DNA of 64,000 nucleotides from Gammaproteobacteria bacterium (GCA_009840545.1 VXNM01000008.1:316339-380338), one strand, 5' to 3'; shown: positions 26,905 through 36,808, counted from the stretch's first letter. The notes: generated from the sequence alone by a model not told the origin. Program-made: numbers and translations.

Positions 26905-28794
26905 ATGAAGAATTATTCTCTATTTGGCGTTCTAGGATTGTTCATAGTTGCCGGAGCGTTCGTAATGGGACTCGTTGTCGCTGGTGGCTCGGAATCATCC
27001 ACAAGTAGCCTCAGTCCTCGTGTGTCCGATTCGGACACGTCCAAAAGTGACGATTCGAGTGCAGTTCTCAGAAAGCAAGACCAAAACGCGGTTCAAAGCG
27101 TTGCTGAACTTGCAACACATGATCGTTTTCCTAGCCACTTTGAACGCTCTGTTGCCCTTTATGAGCTAGTCGCCGGTGCAGACCGACAAGAGCTGCTTAC
27201 CCATTTGAGACAGTCGAGCCAATTGGCCAAAAGCTTGAAAGACGAAGCTCAACTTGCAATTATCCAGCGTCTCGCGGTAATTGACCCGATTGCTGCATTG
27301 GACACCGTGAACGAATCCCAACCTGATCCAAGTCCTTCACTTCATTCGGTCATTTACCGAGAGTGGGCCGTATCAAATTTGGATCAGGCGATTGAACATG
27401 CACGTAGCCTCGACCCTACTGATAAGAAAACGGCAGTCGAGAGCATGTTGATGGCGCGGGAAGACTTAGATCCCCAGCAACGCAGGGAATTAGCGCGACT
27501 ACTCGACATGGAGTGGCTTGCCATCGAATTGATGGAGCAGACCTCGGACTCGCCCGCAATTCAAGACCCGAAAAGCGAATGGGCGGCATTTGTGCGAAGT
27601 AACGACGAAAGTCTTGATAATCCGAACAATGCTCAACTACGCATGATGACCCATATTGCTCACGCATGGGTGCTCAAAGAAGGTGTCGATGGGTTTGACA
27701 GTCTCATCGAGTCCCTCCCCACTCCGACCGCTAGGCAGAAGATCTCTGATTTAGTAGTTCGACAAGTCACGGACGACGATCCAAGACTAGCATTTGACTT
27801 GGCACTCCATATGAGATCGATAGGGTTCATGGGGATGCTCGATCAAGTGGTTAATGAATGGAGCGAGGACGATCCTTTGTCTGTACTCAACATAGTATCC
27901 AGTCTCGAAACCAAGTACTTAAGAGGAAAACTGCAGACTGATGTATTGCAAGCTTGGGCAAACACAGATCCCAAAACTCTGCTGAATCAAGCCAGCGAAT
28001 TGTCCGTTGAACTTCAGCCCTTTGCTCGTAGTGAAGCACTACTCTCACTTGCCTATCGGTCTCCCCAAGAAGCGGCCGAGCTCATCCATGAAATTGAAGA
28101 TCAAGCAAGCCTGGACCGAATAGCTAATGCCGTCGCAACCAACTGGTCAATGTCGGATCTCTCTAGTGCCCTTCGATGGATAGACAACGAGGAGAGCGTC
28201 GCACACAATCGAGATGAATTGAGAACAGCAGCCATAGGTGGACTGGCACGGAGCGACCCACAACAAGCCATGCAAGTAGCACTTGCTCAACCTGTCAATG
28301 ATGATGGCGTAGGACCAGAAGCAGAAGTGATTAGTTCAATAACTTTTGAAGACATGGATACTGCGGTGTCACTGCTCGCGCAAGTGAGAGATGGCAAGAC
28401 CAAACTGGAGGCCTACGGATCCGTCCTAATGCATCTCACTCCTCCGTTAAGTAACGAAACTGATCGAGCTATGGACTTATTCGTTGACTTGTCTAATGAG
28501 CAAGACATTCCGTCGCGTTCCATGATCTTTATCACTCTTGTGCACGGTGAACCTCGAGCATTGTTCGGTGCTCTTGATAGGTTTGAATCTATGGACTTCA
28601 AGAGACGAGTGGCAAGCTCATTGTTACGCACCCATGAAGGCGACGACGTCTTCACGAAGGAACAGATTTCGGTTCTTCGAGAGACAAGTCAATACGGACA
28701 AGAGAGTCGAGAAGCTCGGAGAGAGGCGGCATTTGAAAGAGTGATCGAATTGTTAGAACAAAGTCGCGATTCGGACGAGACTGAGTCCGACTAA
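26905..28794 (+). CDS. Array paralogue B: membrane-anchored helical-repeat protein
   Basis: Unrecognised 629-residue protein with an N-terminal anchor helix (about 5-25), a Ser-rich linker (about 29-55) and the same helical-repeat body as A: AIIQRLAVIDPIAALDTV, YREWAVSNLDQAIEHARSLD, AWANTDPKTLLNQASEL, NWSMSDLSSALRWI. The C-terminus YGQESREARREAAFERV is shared with B' but not with A or A'. It starts 116 bases after A on the same strand and very likely shares its transcript. Closest relative in the window is B' (31100-32992). B may partner A, but this is inference from the fixed order. Confidence 0.85.
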   Translation: MKNYSLFGVLGLFIVAGAFVMGLVVAGGSESSTSSLSPRVSDSDTSKSDDSSAVLRKQDQNAVQSVAELATHDRFPSHFERSVALYELVAGADRQELLTHLRQSSQLAKSLKDEAQLAIIQRLAVIDPIAALDTVNESQPDPSPSLHSVIYREWAVSNLDQAIEHARSLDPTDKKTAVESMLMAREDLDPQQRRELARLLDMEWLAIELMEQTSDSPAIQDPKSEWAAFVRSNDESLDNPNNAQLRMMTHIAHAWVLKEGVDGFDSLIESLPTPTARQKISDLVVRQVTDDDPRLAFDLALHMRSIGFMGMLDQVVNEWSEDDPLSVLNIVSSLETKYLRGKLQTDVLQAWANTDPKTLLNQASELSVELQPFARSEALLSLAYRSPQEAAELIHEIEDQASLDRIANAVATNWSMSDLSSALRWIDNEESVAHNRDELRTAAIGGLARSDPQQAMQVALAQPVNDDGVGPEAEVISSITFEDMDTAVSLLAQVRDGKTKLEAYGSVLMHLTPPLSNETDRAMDLFVDLSNEQDIPSRSMIFITLVHGEPRALFGALDRFESMDFKRRVASSLLRTHEGDDVFTKEQISVLRETSQYGQESREARREAAFERVIELLEQSRDSDETESD

Positions 28795-28865
28795 CTAGCC
28801 AAATCTCCCGATACCCAGATTGCACGCGTCACTCGCGTGTCGTTCTTGGTCAATGACGGTACGCC

Positions 28866-28914
28866 AATAGCCGAAGGAACAATAGGCGTCTCCACACAAC
28901 ATCCGGCTATTTTT
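28866..28914 (+). terminator. Terminator-like hairpin between the two array units
   Basis: AATAGCCG (28866-28873) pairs with CGGCTATT (28904-28911) and runs into a T-stretch (28910-28914). The loop is long (30 bases) but may hold an inner GGA/TCC pairing. It lies about 70 bases after gene B, suggesting A-B and A'-B' are separate transcripts. Confidence 0.42.
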
Positions 28915-29110
28915 GAATCGAAGTCGTCAGCCGTGACTCGAAGTTGAACCATTTAGAGCGTTCGGTGATTCGAGGTTTATTACATCCTCTTATGTCCAGT
29001 AACAGAAAATTCAAACCAATCTTAAGCTTAGATAGCTATGGTTCTCTACGTACCTTGTTTACTATTGGATATGAAGACCTAACTAGAACCTTACCTAGCA
29101 CCGAATTAAC

Positions 29111-30988
29111 ATGAGAAGAAGCCAAACGGCCTTGGGCATTTTCGCCATTATTGTCTTGGCAGGCGGATCGTTCGCATTTGGCTACTTCATCCAGAGCAAT
29201 GCGAATGGAACACAGGAAGGTACGGGCACTTTCTTACAACCATCTGAAATACTCGATGAAGCGCCGGGGCATGACCGTACGCGGGATCAAGACAAGCAAG
29301 TACGGCTCAGCATCACAGAGTTAAGTGATCCCGATCTATTTGACAGCCGAATCGCTCGAACTACCGCATTGGTTGAGAGTCTCCAGAACTCTAACGCGAA
29401 TCGGCTGTTGATGCTTTTGAGTCAGTCGAAATCCATGCAACCCAGCAGTTGGCGGAAGGAAGTGCAAAGCGCAATTATTCAGCGACTAGCCGTGCTCGAT
29501 CCTATCGTTGCTTCAAGAGAGGTGTCAGAGTTCTCTGAAAAACGGCAGCTCGACCTACTTCCCTTGGTCTATGAGGAGTGGGCACTCTCAGATTTGGACC
29601 AAGCCATCGACAATGCTCAAGATCTTGACGACGAAATGAAGCGCCGAGTAACTCACTATCTCGTACAGTCTCGTGCGGACATGTCTGCCGATCAACGTCG
29701 CGAAATTGCACGACGTCTTGGCAGAGAATGGGTCGCCATTCATTTTTTGAATAGATACTCCAGTCAGCAACCCTTCAGAGATCCAAAACAAGAACTGGAG
29801 TCATTTCTAAGCCAGAGCCCAAGTGATCTAGATTCTCTGAGCGCTGCTCAATCTGAATTGCTGGTTCAGATTATGAGCGCGTGGATTGTTCAAGACGGCA
29901 TCGGAGCACTTGAGGAGATTCAAGAAAAATTACCCAAAGGTTATCTCAAACAAAGCAGACGTATTTACGGAATTAGTCGAGAAATTGGGATGAACAATCC
30001 AGGACTAGCGCTGGAGTTCGCCGTTGCCATCGGGTCGCTAGGAATGGCAGGAACTGCTTCACAAACAGTTCAAAATTGGGCGAAATCCGACCCTGCTGCA
30101 GCTTTCAACGCTGTTTCTTCGCTTGAAGGGAGGTCGGCGCGAAGATTCTTGCACAGTCAAGTCTTACAAATTTGGGCATCCAACAGTCCCTATGAGCTGC
30201 TGGATGCGACTCGAGCAATGCCTAAGCATGCTCAATCTATCGGTCTAGAGAAAGCTCTTTCCGCGATAGCTCGGACTGCACCACAGAGCGCTGTGAAACT
30301 GCTAGACATCATCGAAGACAGTGATACTCGCGAACGAGCAATAGTTGGAATCTTGACGTCTTGGATTCAACTCGACGTTGATGGTGCGCTTGAATGGATG
30401 GAAGACGAACCGACGATATCCCGCTTTCGACACGACTTAAGCCAGTCTCTACTTTTGTCGCTTGCAACATCCCATCCTCAGCTGTCATTGAAAGCACTAC
30501 TCAGACTTCCCACGGACACACATGGTGTAGGACCAGAAGGGCATTTGTTCACTTGGCTAGCCAAATGGGATTTGGACACTGCGATTCACTCGTTGCCCCA
30601 AGCGAGAGATGGAATGACAAGAACGTATGCTTACGGTGCCGTTATCGAAAGTCTCCTAGATGACCACAGAGACTTTCGTCAGGCAATGGACCTGTTTCTT
30701 CAGCTTGCCAAGAATATGGAACTTCAAGGTCACAATCCAGCACTCCATTCTCTTGTATTCCATGCTCCAATGCAACTGTATGACTCTCTCGATGAAATTT
30801 CATCCGAAGAAGTAAAAAAGCTTGCGGCGAGACATCTACTAGTTCATGAATCTAAAGGCTTGTTCTCGGACGAGCAAATTGCTCACCTGCGCGAGGTAAG
30901 CGGCCTCTTGCCGAGAAAACCAACGTCACCTGAAGTGGAAGAAGCATTGAGAGAGCTATCCGAGGTACTCATGGAAACTAGGGATTGA
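29111..30988 (+). CDS. Array paralogue A': membrane-anchored helical-repeat protein
   Basis: Unrecognised 625-residue protein, the same length as A and collinear with it over its whole length. The anchor region is almost the same (ALGIFAIIVLAGGSFAFGYF against ALAIFATIVLALGSFALGYF) and both continue with IQSNANGT. Conservation includes the anchor, so the duplication copied a whole gene. About 50 bases upstream of the ATG also resemble the sequence before A, with shared TTACTATTG and CTAACTAGA-like blocks, so the copied unit included leader sequence. Divergence by eye is moderate (well over a third of residues differ), so the duplication is not recent. It heads the second unit of the array. Confidence 0.85.
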   Translation: MRRSQTALGIFAIIVLAGGSFAFGYFIQSNANGTQEGTGTFLQPSEILDEAPGHDRTRDQDKQVRLSITELSDPDLFDSRIARTTALVESLQNSNANRLLMLLSQSKSMQPSSWRKEVQSAIIQRLAVLDPIVASREVSEFSEKRQLDLLPLVYEEWALSDLDQAIDNAQDLDDEMKRRVTHYLVQSRADMSADQRREIARRLGREWVAIHFLNRYSSQQPFRDPKQELESFLSQSPSDLDSLSAAQSELLVQIMSAWIVQDGIGALEEIQEKLPKGYLKQSRRIYGISREIGMNNPGLALEFAVAIGSLGMAGTASQTVQNWAKSDPAAAFNAVSSLEGRSARRFLHSQVLQIWASNSPYELLDATRAMPKHAQSIGLEKALSAIARTAPQSAVKLLDIIEDSDTRERAIVGILTSWIQLDVDGALEWMEDEPTISRFRHDLSQSLLLSLATSHPQLSLKALLRLPTDTHGVGPEGHLFTWLAKWDLDTAIHSLPQARDGMTRTYAYGAVIESLLDDHRDFRQAMDLFLQLAKNMELQGHNPALHSLVFHAPMQLYDSLDEISSEEVKKLAARHLLVHESKGLFSDEQIAHLREVSGLLPRKPTSPEVEEALRELSEVLMETRD

Positions 30989-31099
30989 CACATGAGAAGT
31001 AGCGGTACAGGTCAACGACAACAAGCGTCGCATGCGTGCGCTAGAACTGCTGGCATTTCTTGGTGTTGCCGTATTGGTCAAATTTCTTGACTTGAGCCG

Positions 31100-32992
31100 A
31101 TGAAAAAATATCTGTTGTTCGGTCTTGTCGGATTGGTGGTAATTGCGAGTTCCTTCGTGCTAGGTCTCCTAGTTGCCAATGGTTCGGAGTCAGCTGGAAA
31201 TCTCGCAAGTTCTCCGTCGACTGTTTCCGCCATGGCACCAACCAATGAATCAATTGATCGACGGGAAACAACAGGAATTCGAAGGGTTCGGGGAATTGCG
31301 GAACTTGCAACCGTTGATGGGTTCTCAAGTCACTTTGACCGCAATGTTGCGATTCATAAGCTAGTTGAAGACGCGGATAGTGATGATCTACTAACATTCT
31401 GGGATCAAGCCAATAGTTTGCTAGACGAGAGCTTGGGTCAGGTCGTTCACGTTGCAATCGTCCAGCGACTTACAGTGCTTGATCCAATGATTGCTTTGGA
31501 CGCCTTTAACGAGCTTTCTTCAGATCAAGGTAACGAAGTACTAAAAGCCCTTTACCGGGAGTGGTCTCTAAAGGACCTGAACCAAGCAGTTGAACATGCT
31601 CGGAGCCTCGATCTCGAATCTAAGAATGTGGTTGTCGAAAGTATGTTGCAGGCTCGGGAAGACCTTCCTCCTCAGCAACGTAGAGAATTTGCTAGGCAGC
31701 TTAATAGTGAGTGGCTGGCAATTGAAGTGATCGAGAGGGATTCGGAAACCTTGCCAATCCAAGATCCCCAACGCGAATGGTCGGCATTCGTGCGAGAAAA
31801 CGCCGAGAGTCTCGGTGTTCCGGATGACAATCAATTGCGCACGATGGCTCATATTGCTCGCGCTTGGCTTCTTAAAGATGGTATAGGGGCATTCGAAAAA
31901 ATAACTGAGTCGCTTCCCAACCAAAGCACATTGAGAAAGATCGCACAATCGGTAGTTCAAGAAATTGCCAACAACGACCCAAGACGAGCTTTCGAATTGG
32001 CAGTTCAGGTTAGGTCGTTGGGGGTGGTCGGAACCACAAGGTGGGCAGCAGCAATATGGAGCAAGAACGATCCTTTGGCCACATTAGGGGCATTATCCGC
32101 TCTCGAATCAAAGTATTTACGAGAGAGACTCCAGGATGAACTATTGCAATCTTGGGCGAGAAACGATGCGAGAGATCTGTTGAATCATGCCGCTGGATTG
32201 CCGGAGCAATTGCAGCCCCTAGCCCGCAAGAATGCATTACTCTCGCTTGCTTATGAATCTCCGCAGGACGCAGCACAAATGATCAGTCAAATTGAAGACC
32301 GAGAAAGCCTGGACGAGGTTGCAAACTCGATTGCGATTTCGTGGTCGAGATCTGACATTTCAGGCGTCCTTGACTGGATAGAAAACGAAGCGAGCGTTGC
32401 ACACAATAAAGAAGAGCTGAGAGTATTAGCTCTTAGCGGCTTGGCGAGCATCGATCCTCAACAAGCCTTACAGGCAGCCTTGGATCAACCGCTCAATGAA
32501 ACAGGTATTGGACCCGAAGCGAGAGTCATTATGGGTATTGCATTTCGAGATTTGGATACGGCAGTTTCACTGCTTCCTCAAGTGAGAGAGGGTAAGACCA
32601 GAGTCAGTGCCTATGAAGGGACTATTCTGGCGCTCAGGTCACCAATGAACAACGACCCGGATCGGGCTGTCGACCTATTCATTCAATTGACCAAAGAAGA
32701 AGCTATTGGGCGAAGCGACTATATTACAACAAGCATGGTGATTGGATTTCCTCGAGAACTGTGTGACGCTCTCGACCGGATTGAATCCATGAATCTTAGG
32801 AGACAACTAGCAAGTCAACTGCTGACATATCACGATAACGACGGCACTTTTTCGGATGAGCAAGTTGCGGTTCTTCAAGAGATAAGGCAATACGGACAGG
32901 AAAGTCGAGAAGCTAGAAGGCAGGAAGCGTTTGATCGGGCACACGAGATTTTATTGGAATCGCAGAGTACCGATAACGACGTGACTGATTAG
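31100..32992 (+). CDS. Array paralogue B': membrane-anchored helical-repeat protein
   Basis: Unrecognised 630-residue protein, collinear with B. Anchor helix about 5-25 (LFGLVGLVVIASSFVLGLL against LFGVLGLFIVAGAFVMGLV), then linker and helical-repeat body including IVQRLTVLDPMIALDAFNEL, YREWSLKDLNQAVEHARSLD and SWARNDARDLLNHAAGL, and the B-type tail YGQESREARRQEAFDRA. It follows A' by 111 bases, nearly the same gap as between A and B (116). Last member of the array; the next gene (33192-34562) is on the opposite strand. Confidence 0.85.
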   Translation: MKKYLLFGLVGLVVIASSFVLGLLVANGSESAGNLASSPSTVSAMAPTNESIDRRETTGIRRVRGIAELATVDGFSSHFDRNVAIHKLVEDADSDDLLTFWDQANSLLDESLGQVVHVAIVQRLTVLDPMIALDAFNELSSDQGNEVLKALYREWSLKDLNQAVEHARSLDLESKNVVVESMLQAREDLPPQQRREFARQLNSEWLAIEVIERDSETLPIQDPQREWSAFVRENAESLGVPDDNQLRTMAHIARAWLLKDGIGAFEKITESLPNQSTLRKIAQSVVQEIANNDPRRAFELAVQVRSLGVVGTTRWAAAIWSKNDPLATLGALSALESKYLRERLQDELLQSWARNDARDLLNHAAGLPEQLQPLARKNALLSLAYESPQDAAQMISQIEDRESLDEVANSIAISWSRSDISGVLDWIENEASVAHNKEELRVLALSGLASIDPQQALQAALDQPLNETGIGPEARVIMGIAFRDLDTAVSLLPQVREGKTRVSAYEGTILALRSPMNNDPDRAVDLFIQLTKEEAIGRSDYITTSMVIGFPRELCDALDRIESMNLRRQLASQLLTYHDNDGTFSDEQVAVLQEIRQYGQESREARRQEAFDRAHEILLESQSTDNDVTD

Positions 32993-33191
32993 TTGGAAGA
33001 GTCGCAATGTACTTGGAATGTGTGAGACGTATGGGAATCTTTCTCAGACTAATTCCGAGATGCAGCAACCTTTAATCCGACTCTCCTAACACGTGCTCGC
33101 CCAATTTAGTTTGGATTTCCCTCCTTCCATCTTTGACATCATGAGTACTTTCCACACCTAGCGTCCTTATTCCTCAACGAGTGTGAGGTAC

Positions 33192-34562
33192 CTACTTACC
33201 TCGCGCTTTGCGAAAGCGCCAGCCGTACATCATTCGACCGTAGAAGTTAAACCATTTCCGTGCTTCGGCATCCTCGAAGTGGTAGTCGGCGCCCAGTTGC
33301 CTGGCCGTGATCAGACCTGTAACCAGACAGGTTTCCTGACTGTTGATAAGTGTGTGAGCACCGCAATGACGTGTCCTCTTTTTTCCCTGTACAAAACGAA
33401 AGAGGTGCACGAGCAGAGCAATATGGCGAACGTCGTGAACCACATGCTGGAACCAGTGTCGCATGAGGATTTTCTCCTCGTCTATTGAACTTACAGGGTT
33501 ATAGGTCACGAGACACGGCTTGTCCGAGCGTTTCGCCCACGGCTGTTGATTGTGCATGATGTAGGTAATCTCGTAATTGTCGGGCCTCGAACCATACTGC
33601 TCGATGTGATTACTCCGCGAATCAAGGGGCTCAGCTTCATTGTTTGGCAGAATCGACTCGTCCGAATGGACGATAGTGTGATTGTGCAACTCGCTCTCGT
33701 AGCGTATGGACGATAGTAGCCATCTCTCCATGAACGTGGGTTGGTCCAACACCATCAACGATTGATTTGCATTGCAAGCGAGGACGACCTCGTCGAATGT
33801 CTCCTTTTCTCCGTTCGCGTCTTCGACGATTACATGAGCGGGGTGTCGGTATACCTTTCGAACGGGACGGTTGAGATAGATTCTGTCTTCGAAGGTCTCT
33901 GTCAATTTCTCGTAGACGTTTCGAGTTCCTCCCTCCCAGGTCTGCATCGGAGTCGCCTTTACGATGTTGAAGAATTCCAGGTAGCGGCAAAACAAGGAAG
34001 CAGGCATATCGAATACGTTCGTTGCCATCAGAAAATTGACAAACATTGGTTTGAGCACTTTGTACCGGAAGTCCCCAGAGAATCCGCGAAAATTGAGGAC
34101 TGTCCTCATACTCAGATAGTTGAACGGATTCAGAGCGTTGAGAAATTTCGACCGCGTATGGTTCAATTGACCGAACCACTGCAATCGCTTCAGAAGTTTC
34201 TGAAACCTTGTGATCTCAGGTTCAAGCTGCTTCGAGATCGAGCTATCGAGATCATGAGCATAGATTTCGTTCTGGTACTTCACACTATAGCTGAACTTTG
34301 TCGGAACGATTTCGATGTCATACATCTCAGCTAGTACCAAAATGTGGTGGTACACCGAAGGTATACAAGCTGTTACTGAAATATCGAACGGAATGGTGCT
34401 GCCGTCTTCTTGAGGCATATCCGCTGTTACAGCATTTCCTCCAATTTGTGACAGCGCTTCAAAGAGGCGAAAGTCGAATCGATCCGAGTTTTTGTCTAGA
34501 GCCCAAGCCACTCCAAGTCCGGCAACTCCTGCTCCCACAATTGCAATTTTTTTTCGGGTCAT
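33192..34562 (-). CDS. FAD-dependent amine-oxidase-like oxidoreductase (COG2907-like)
   Basis: A 456-residue protein starting MTRKKIAIVGAGVAGLGVAWAL, a Rossmann FAD-binding site (GxGxxG at 10-15), then FRLFEALSQIGGNA with the acidic residue that binds the ribose, and a second FAD-contacting segment FDEVVLACNANQ near 258-269. The C-terminal part is longer than a simple dehydrogenase and resembles the predicted NAD/FAD-binding proteins of COG2907, often found near cyclopropane-fatty-acid genes. No such gene is adjacent here. Its substrate is unknown. The ATG has no strong ribosome site by eye. It points toward the paralogue array, about 200 bases between stops. Confidence 0.82.
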   Translation of the reverse strand: MTRKKIAIVGAGVAGLGVAWALDKNSDRFDFRLFEALSQIGGNAVTADMPQEDGSTIPFDISVTACIPSVYHHILVLAEMYDIEIVPTKFSYSVKYQNEIYAHDLDSSISKQLEPEITRFQKLLKRLQWFGQLNHTRSKFLNALNPFNYLSMRTVLNFRGFSGDFRYKVLKPMFVNFLMATNVFDMPASLFCRYLEFFNIVKATPMQTWEGGTRNVYEKLTETFEDRIYLNRPVRKVYRHPAHVIVEDANGEKETFDEVVLACNANQSLMVLDQPTFMERWLLSSIRYESELHNHTIVHSDESILPNNEAEPLDSRSNHIEQYGSRPDNYEITYIMHNQQPWAKRSDKPCLVTYNPVSSIDEEKILMRHWFQHVVHDVRHIALLVHLFRFVQGKKRTRHCGAHTLINSQETCLVTGLITARQLGADYHFEDAEARKWFNFYGRMMYGWRFRKARGK

Positions 34563-34743
34563 GTGTCTGTTGAGTTCTCTTCCTACATACGCCTCTACAA
34601 TCGAAGCAAAAGCTTCATTAGCTCCTCAACGTGCTCGAACCTGAACTGAATGGAGCTGAGAGTTGACCGGCTAATCCTGCTAGCCATCCAAGTCCAGTAC
34701 ATATTAGGAATCGAGTGAGTGTCTCTGAATGAACATGCAGCAG

Positions 34744-35188
34744 CTAGCCTTCCCCACACGGTCTCTGAGCAACTTCGGAGTGGCAAATATTCCAAACGTC
34801 GATGATTGAAATCTCGTTTGTGGCTGACTGTGCAAGCTGTCCATCTGCTGTGACTAGAGGCGCATTGCATTCAGCAGCGCACGTGAGATACAGGCAATCA
34901 TAGACAGTATGGCTAAGGTGCGGTCAAAGCAACAGCTGGGACTATCAGATCTGATTGTGGACGCTATACAACGACATAGGACAAACGCTCCAGCGTTTCG
35001 ATATAGAGTTTGGACCTAGAGATTTCAGATCTACGTGATTTCCTCCAAATCACCTTGGCGATCTCAACAAGAATGAAATCGGGTGCAGAGAGTACGCACG
35101 GTGGTGAGAAAAGCAACTGAACATCTTGAGTGTGCCGTTCGGAGAGGAGCCATTTCGCAACATCACTAGCATCGCTGACACGATTCAA
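34744..35188 (-). pseudogene. Decayed VapC/FitB-type PIN-domain toxin
   Basis: Leftward translation gives VSDASDVAKWLLSE (PIN strand 1 with its Asp) and LSAPDFILVEIAKVIWRK (conserved Glu), reaching an in-frame TAG at 34964-34966. The C-terminal PIN half, HTVYDCLYLTCAAE (third Asp) and NAPLVTADGQLAQSA, continues in a frame shifted by one, starting near 34920 and ending at a TAG at 34744-34746. So the gene carries at least one nonsense codon and one frameshift. The start is TTG at 35188, overlapping the antitoxin stop as TTGA. All three acidic PIN positions are still readable, so decay is fairly recent. Not expected to make an active RNase. Confidence 0.78.
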
Positions 35189-35421
35189 CGACCGCGGTCT
35201 TCGTGAATCAGGTCAACACTATTTGACTGAGGAAATGCTCTGGTGTGAGACCGGAGCAGCTCTGTCGCCGCTCGAAATTCCCTCACGCCTGAGGGACGTC
35301 GAGCTTGGTCAGTCAGAATGCTGCGAATTTCTTCCTCACGAGAACGCTATGAAGCCTTTGCTTGGTTCTTGAGCGAATCAATTACATCGTCGTCCAAATT
35401 GTGAATAACTACACTTGCCAC
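35185..35421 (-). pseudogene. Decayed VapB/FitA-type antitoxin
   Basis: From a GTG at 35421 the leftward frame reads ASVVIHNLDDDVIDSLKNQAKAS, the ribbon-helix-helix start typical of FitA-like antitoxins, then a TAG at 35347-35349, then in the same frame RSREEEIRSILTDQARRPSG and a C-terminal toxin-binding tail ending at TGA 35185-35187. Apart from the one TAG (one change from CAG, for example) the 78-codon gene is intact. It lies directly upstream of, and overlaps, the broken PIN toxin, the usual antitoxin-toxin order. Loss of toxin probably preceded loss of antitoxin, since the reverse would be harmful. Confidence 0.75.
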
Positions 35422-35623
35422 TAGAAGAAACCCCGTTGATAGCAACTCGGCCGCAAAGGATAGACTGTGTAAGAAGTGAAGCGGTGTCTAGAAGACGATT
35501 CTCGCACCTCTCCTCTCAATTTGAAAGGCTCAGAACCGGGGGTTCAAGCTCTTGTTAGTTTGTGAGGAGGATCACGAATTCTGACAGGTTTCCCATTGGG
35601 ACAAACCGTTGACCGTGTTCACT

Positions 35624-36640
35624 TCAGGATGCTCCCGGAAAGGAACCACCCTGACTTTCTTCCTGACTTGATTCAGGTTTCGGTTCATTTACTGACTCCT
35701 CTGGCAACTCGACCTTTGCTGCAGGACTCTTGATATCGAAAAAAATTCTCCTGTCACAATCCCACCCGCCTCGTTGTAACAAATCTTGATGGCAATCGTA
35801 CATTGATAGAAACAGACCTGTTGCTGCACTGTGTGGGCTGCGGCCCCTCCATTTCCTCACAAGACTCCGGTTTTTAACAGGTTCGGTGAGAGCTTTCTCA
35901 ATCTCTACTATCACATCTTGCTCAAAATCTGACTCGGCTTGAACAAAGCACTTGTACAGTTTTGATTCGCAACTCTCTATACAGTCTAAATGGTCATTGA
36001 GTCTTTCAGCGGGAATAGCATTCCCAAATTCAGTTTTCTTCCAGCGCTCCTTTAGGTAGACAATCCAATCCAGACTCCGACCATACTGGTCAAACAACTT
36101 GTCTTGCGCAAATCCTAGTATTCGCTTGGCATTCCTAGCCAATCGCTTCTGCTTGCCAGTGGCGATTTGCTGCTCGATAGAGTTCAGAGTTTCAACTAAT
36201 TCCTTACTACTAGATCTTTCCGATCCCCACGTATTCCTCAACTCAGGGACAAGCACTCGATATCTACCAATTTCATCGAGTTCCTGCCATTCTGGATCGT
36301 CCAAGATCTCGTAGACTGCTGGAGCATGCTTTTCCATGAGGCCTAATGGTCCCAAGTCGCTCGACGAGTTCGACAAACGTTGATCACTCTCGTTTTGCAT
36401 CTCCTGATCAGTATCGAAATTCTCAAGTAAAGCTTTGTTCTCATTGGTTTGAGGCAACAAAGCGGTAGCTAGCAACACGCACAGTATTTCTAGGGACAGC
36501 CTCCTCCACTTGGCGCGACCGAGCAACGACGAACCAATGTGATTGGATTGAAGCTCGTTTGAACAGTCAATCCATTTCTCAAGTCCCCTCACGGAGGGAT
36601 CGGTTTCTTGGCAGATTCTGTCTGTCTTTGACATGAGCAC
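35624..36640 (-). CDS. Uncharacterised membrane-anchored protein
   Basis: A 338-residue protein I do not recognise. A single hydrophobic stretch (LSLEILCVLLATALLP, about 47-62) follows a 45-residue basic/polar N-terminus; the remainder is charged and helical with four Cys spaced as DCIESCESKLYKCF near 226-239 that could form disulfides or bind metal. The C-terminal 45 residues are Ser/Glu/Pro-rich and look disordered. The first Met codons (MLMSK) leave the true start uncertain; an internal start closer to the helix would make it a more ordinary signal anchor. It sits alone between the decayed toxin module and ppk1, both on the same strand. Confidence 0.6.
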   Translation of the reverse strand: MLMSKTDRICQETDPSVRGLEKWIDCSNELQSNHIGSSLLGRAKWRRLSLEILCVLLATALLPQTNENKALLENFDTDQEMQNESDQRLSNSSSDLGPLGLMEKHAPAVYEILDDPEWQELDEIGRYRVLVPELRNTWGSERSSSKELVETLNSIEQQIATGKQKRLARNAKRILGFAQDKLFDQYGRSLDWIVYLKERWKKTEFGNAIPAERLNDHLDCIESCESKLYKCFVQAESDFEQDVIVEIEKALTEPVKNRSLVRKWRGRSPHSAATGLFLSMYDCHQDLLQRGGWDCDRRIFFDIKSPAAKVELPEESVNEPKPESSQEESQGGSFPGAS

Positions 36641-36808
36641 TTGAATATGAAGAGTCGGTCGTGAGCGAGGCGTGTCTGTGCAGCTGGAAGAAGAGTTGGT
36701 GGCCGAACCTGAATGCAGCTATCGAACTATTTCGGTAGCCCCTCAAAGTCGGAGGACTTTCTTGGTTTTTCGCTTCTCCGCCAACCTACAAGAAACTTCG
36801 TCTCAAAC

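Larger units (their letters stand above)
24838..32992 (+). repeat. Tandem duplication of a two-gene unit (A-B)(A'-B')
   Basis: The gene starts of A and A' are 4200 bases apart and those of B and B' 4195, so the array is a tandem duplication of a roughly 4.2 kb unit, itself built of two distantly related genes. The copies have diverged by substitution but not in length. The maintained order and spacing argue that both types are needed together. Confidence 0.75.

Noticed and set aside
34595-34870. 91-residue leftward frame beginning MQCASSHSRW
   Set aside because: It is an off-frame reading of the decayed PIN toxin C-terminus, whose real frame gives YDCLYL and PLVTADG.
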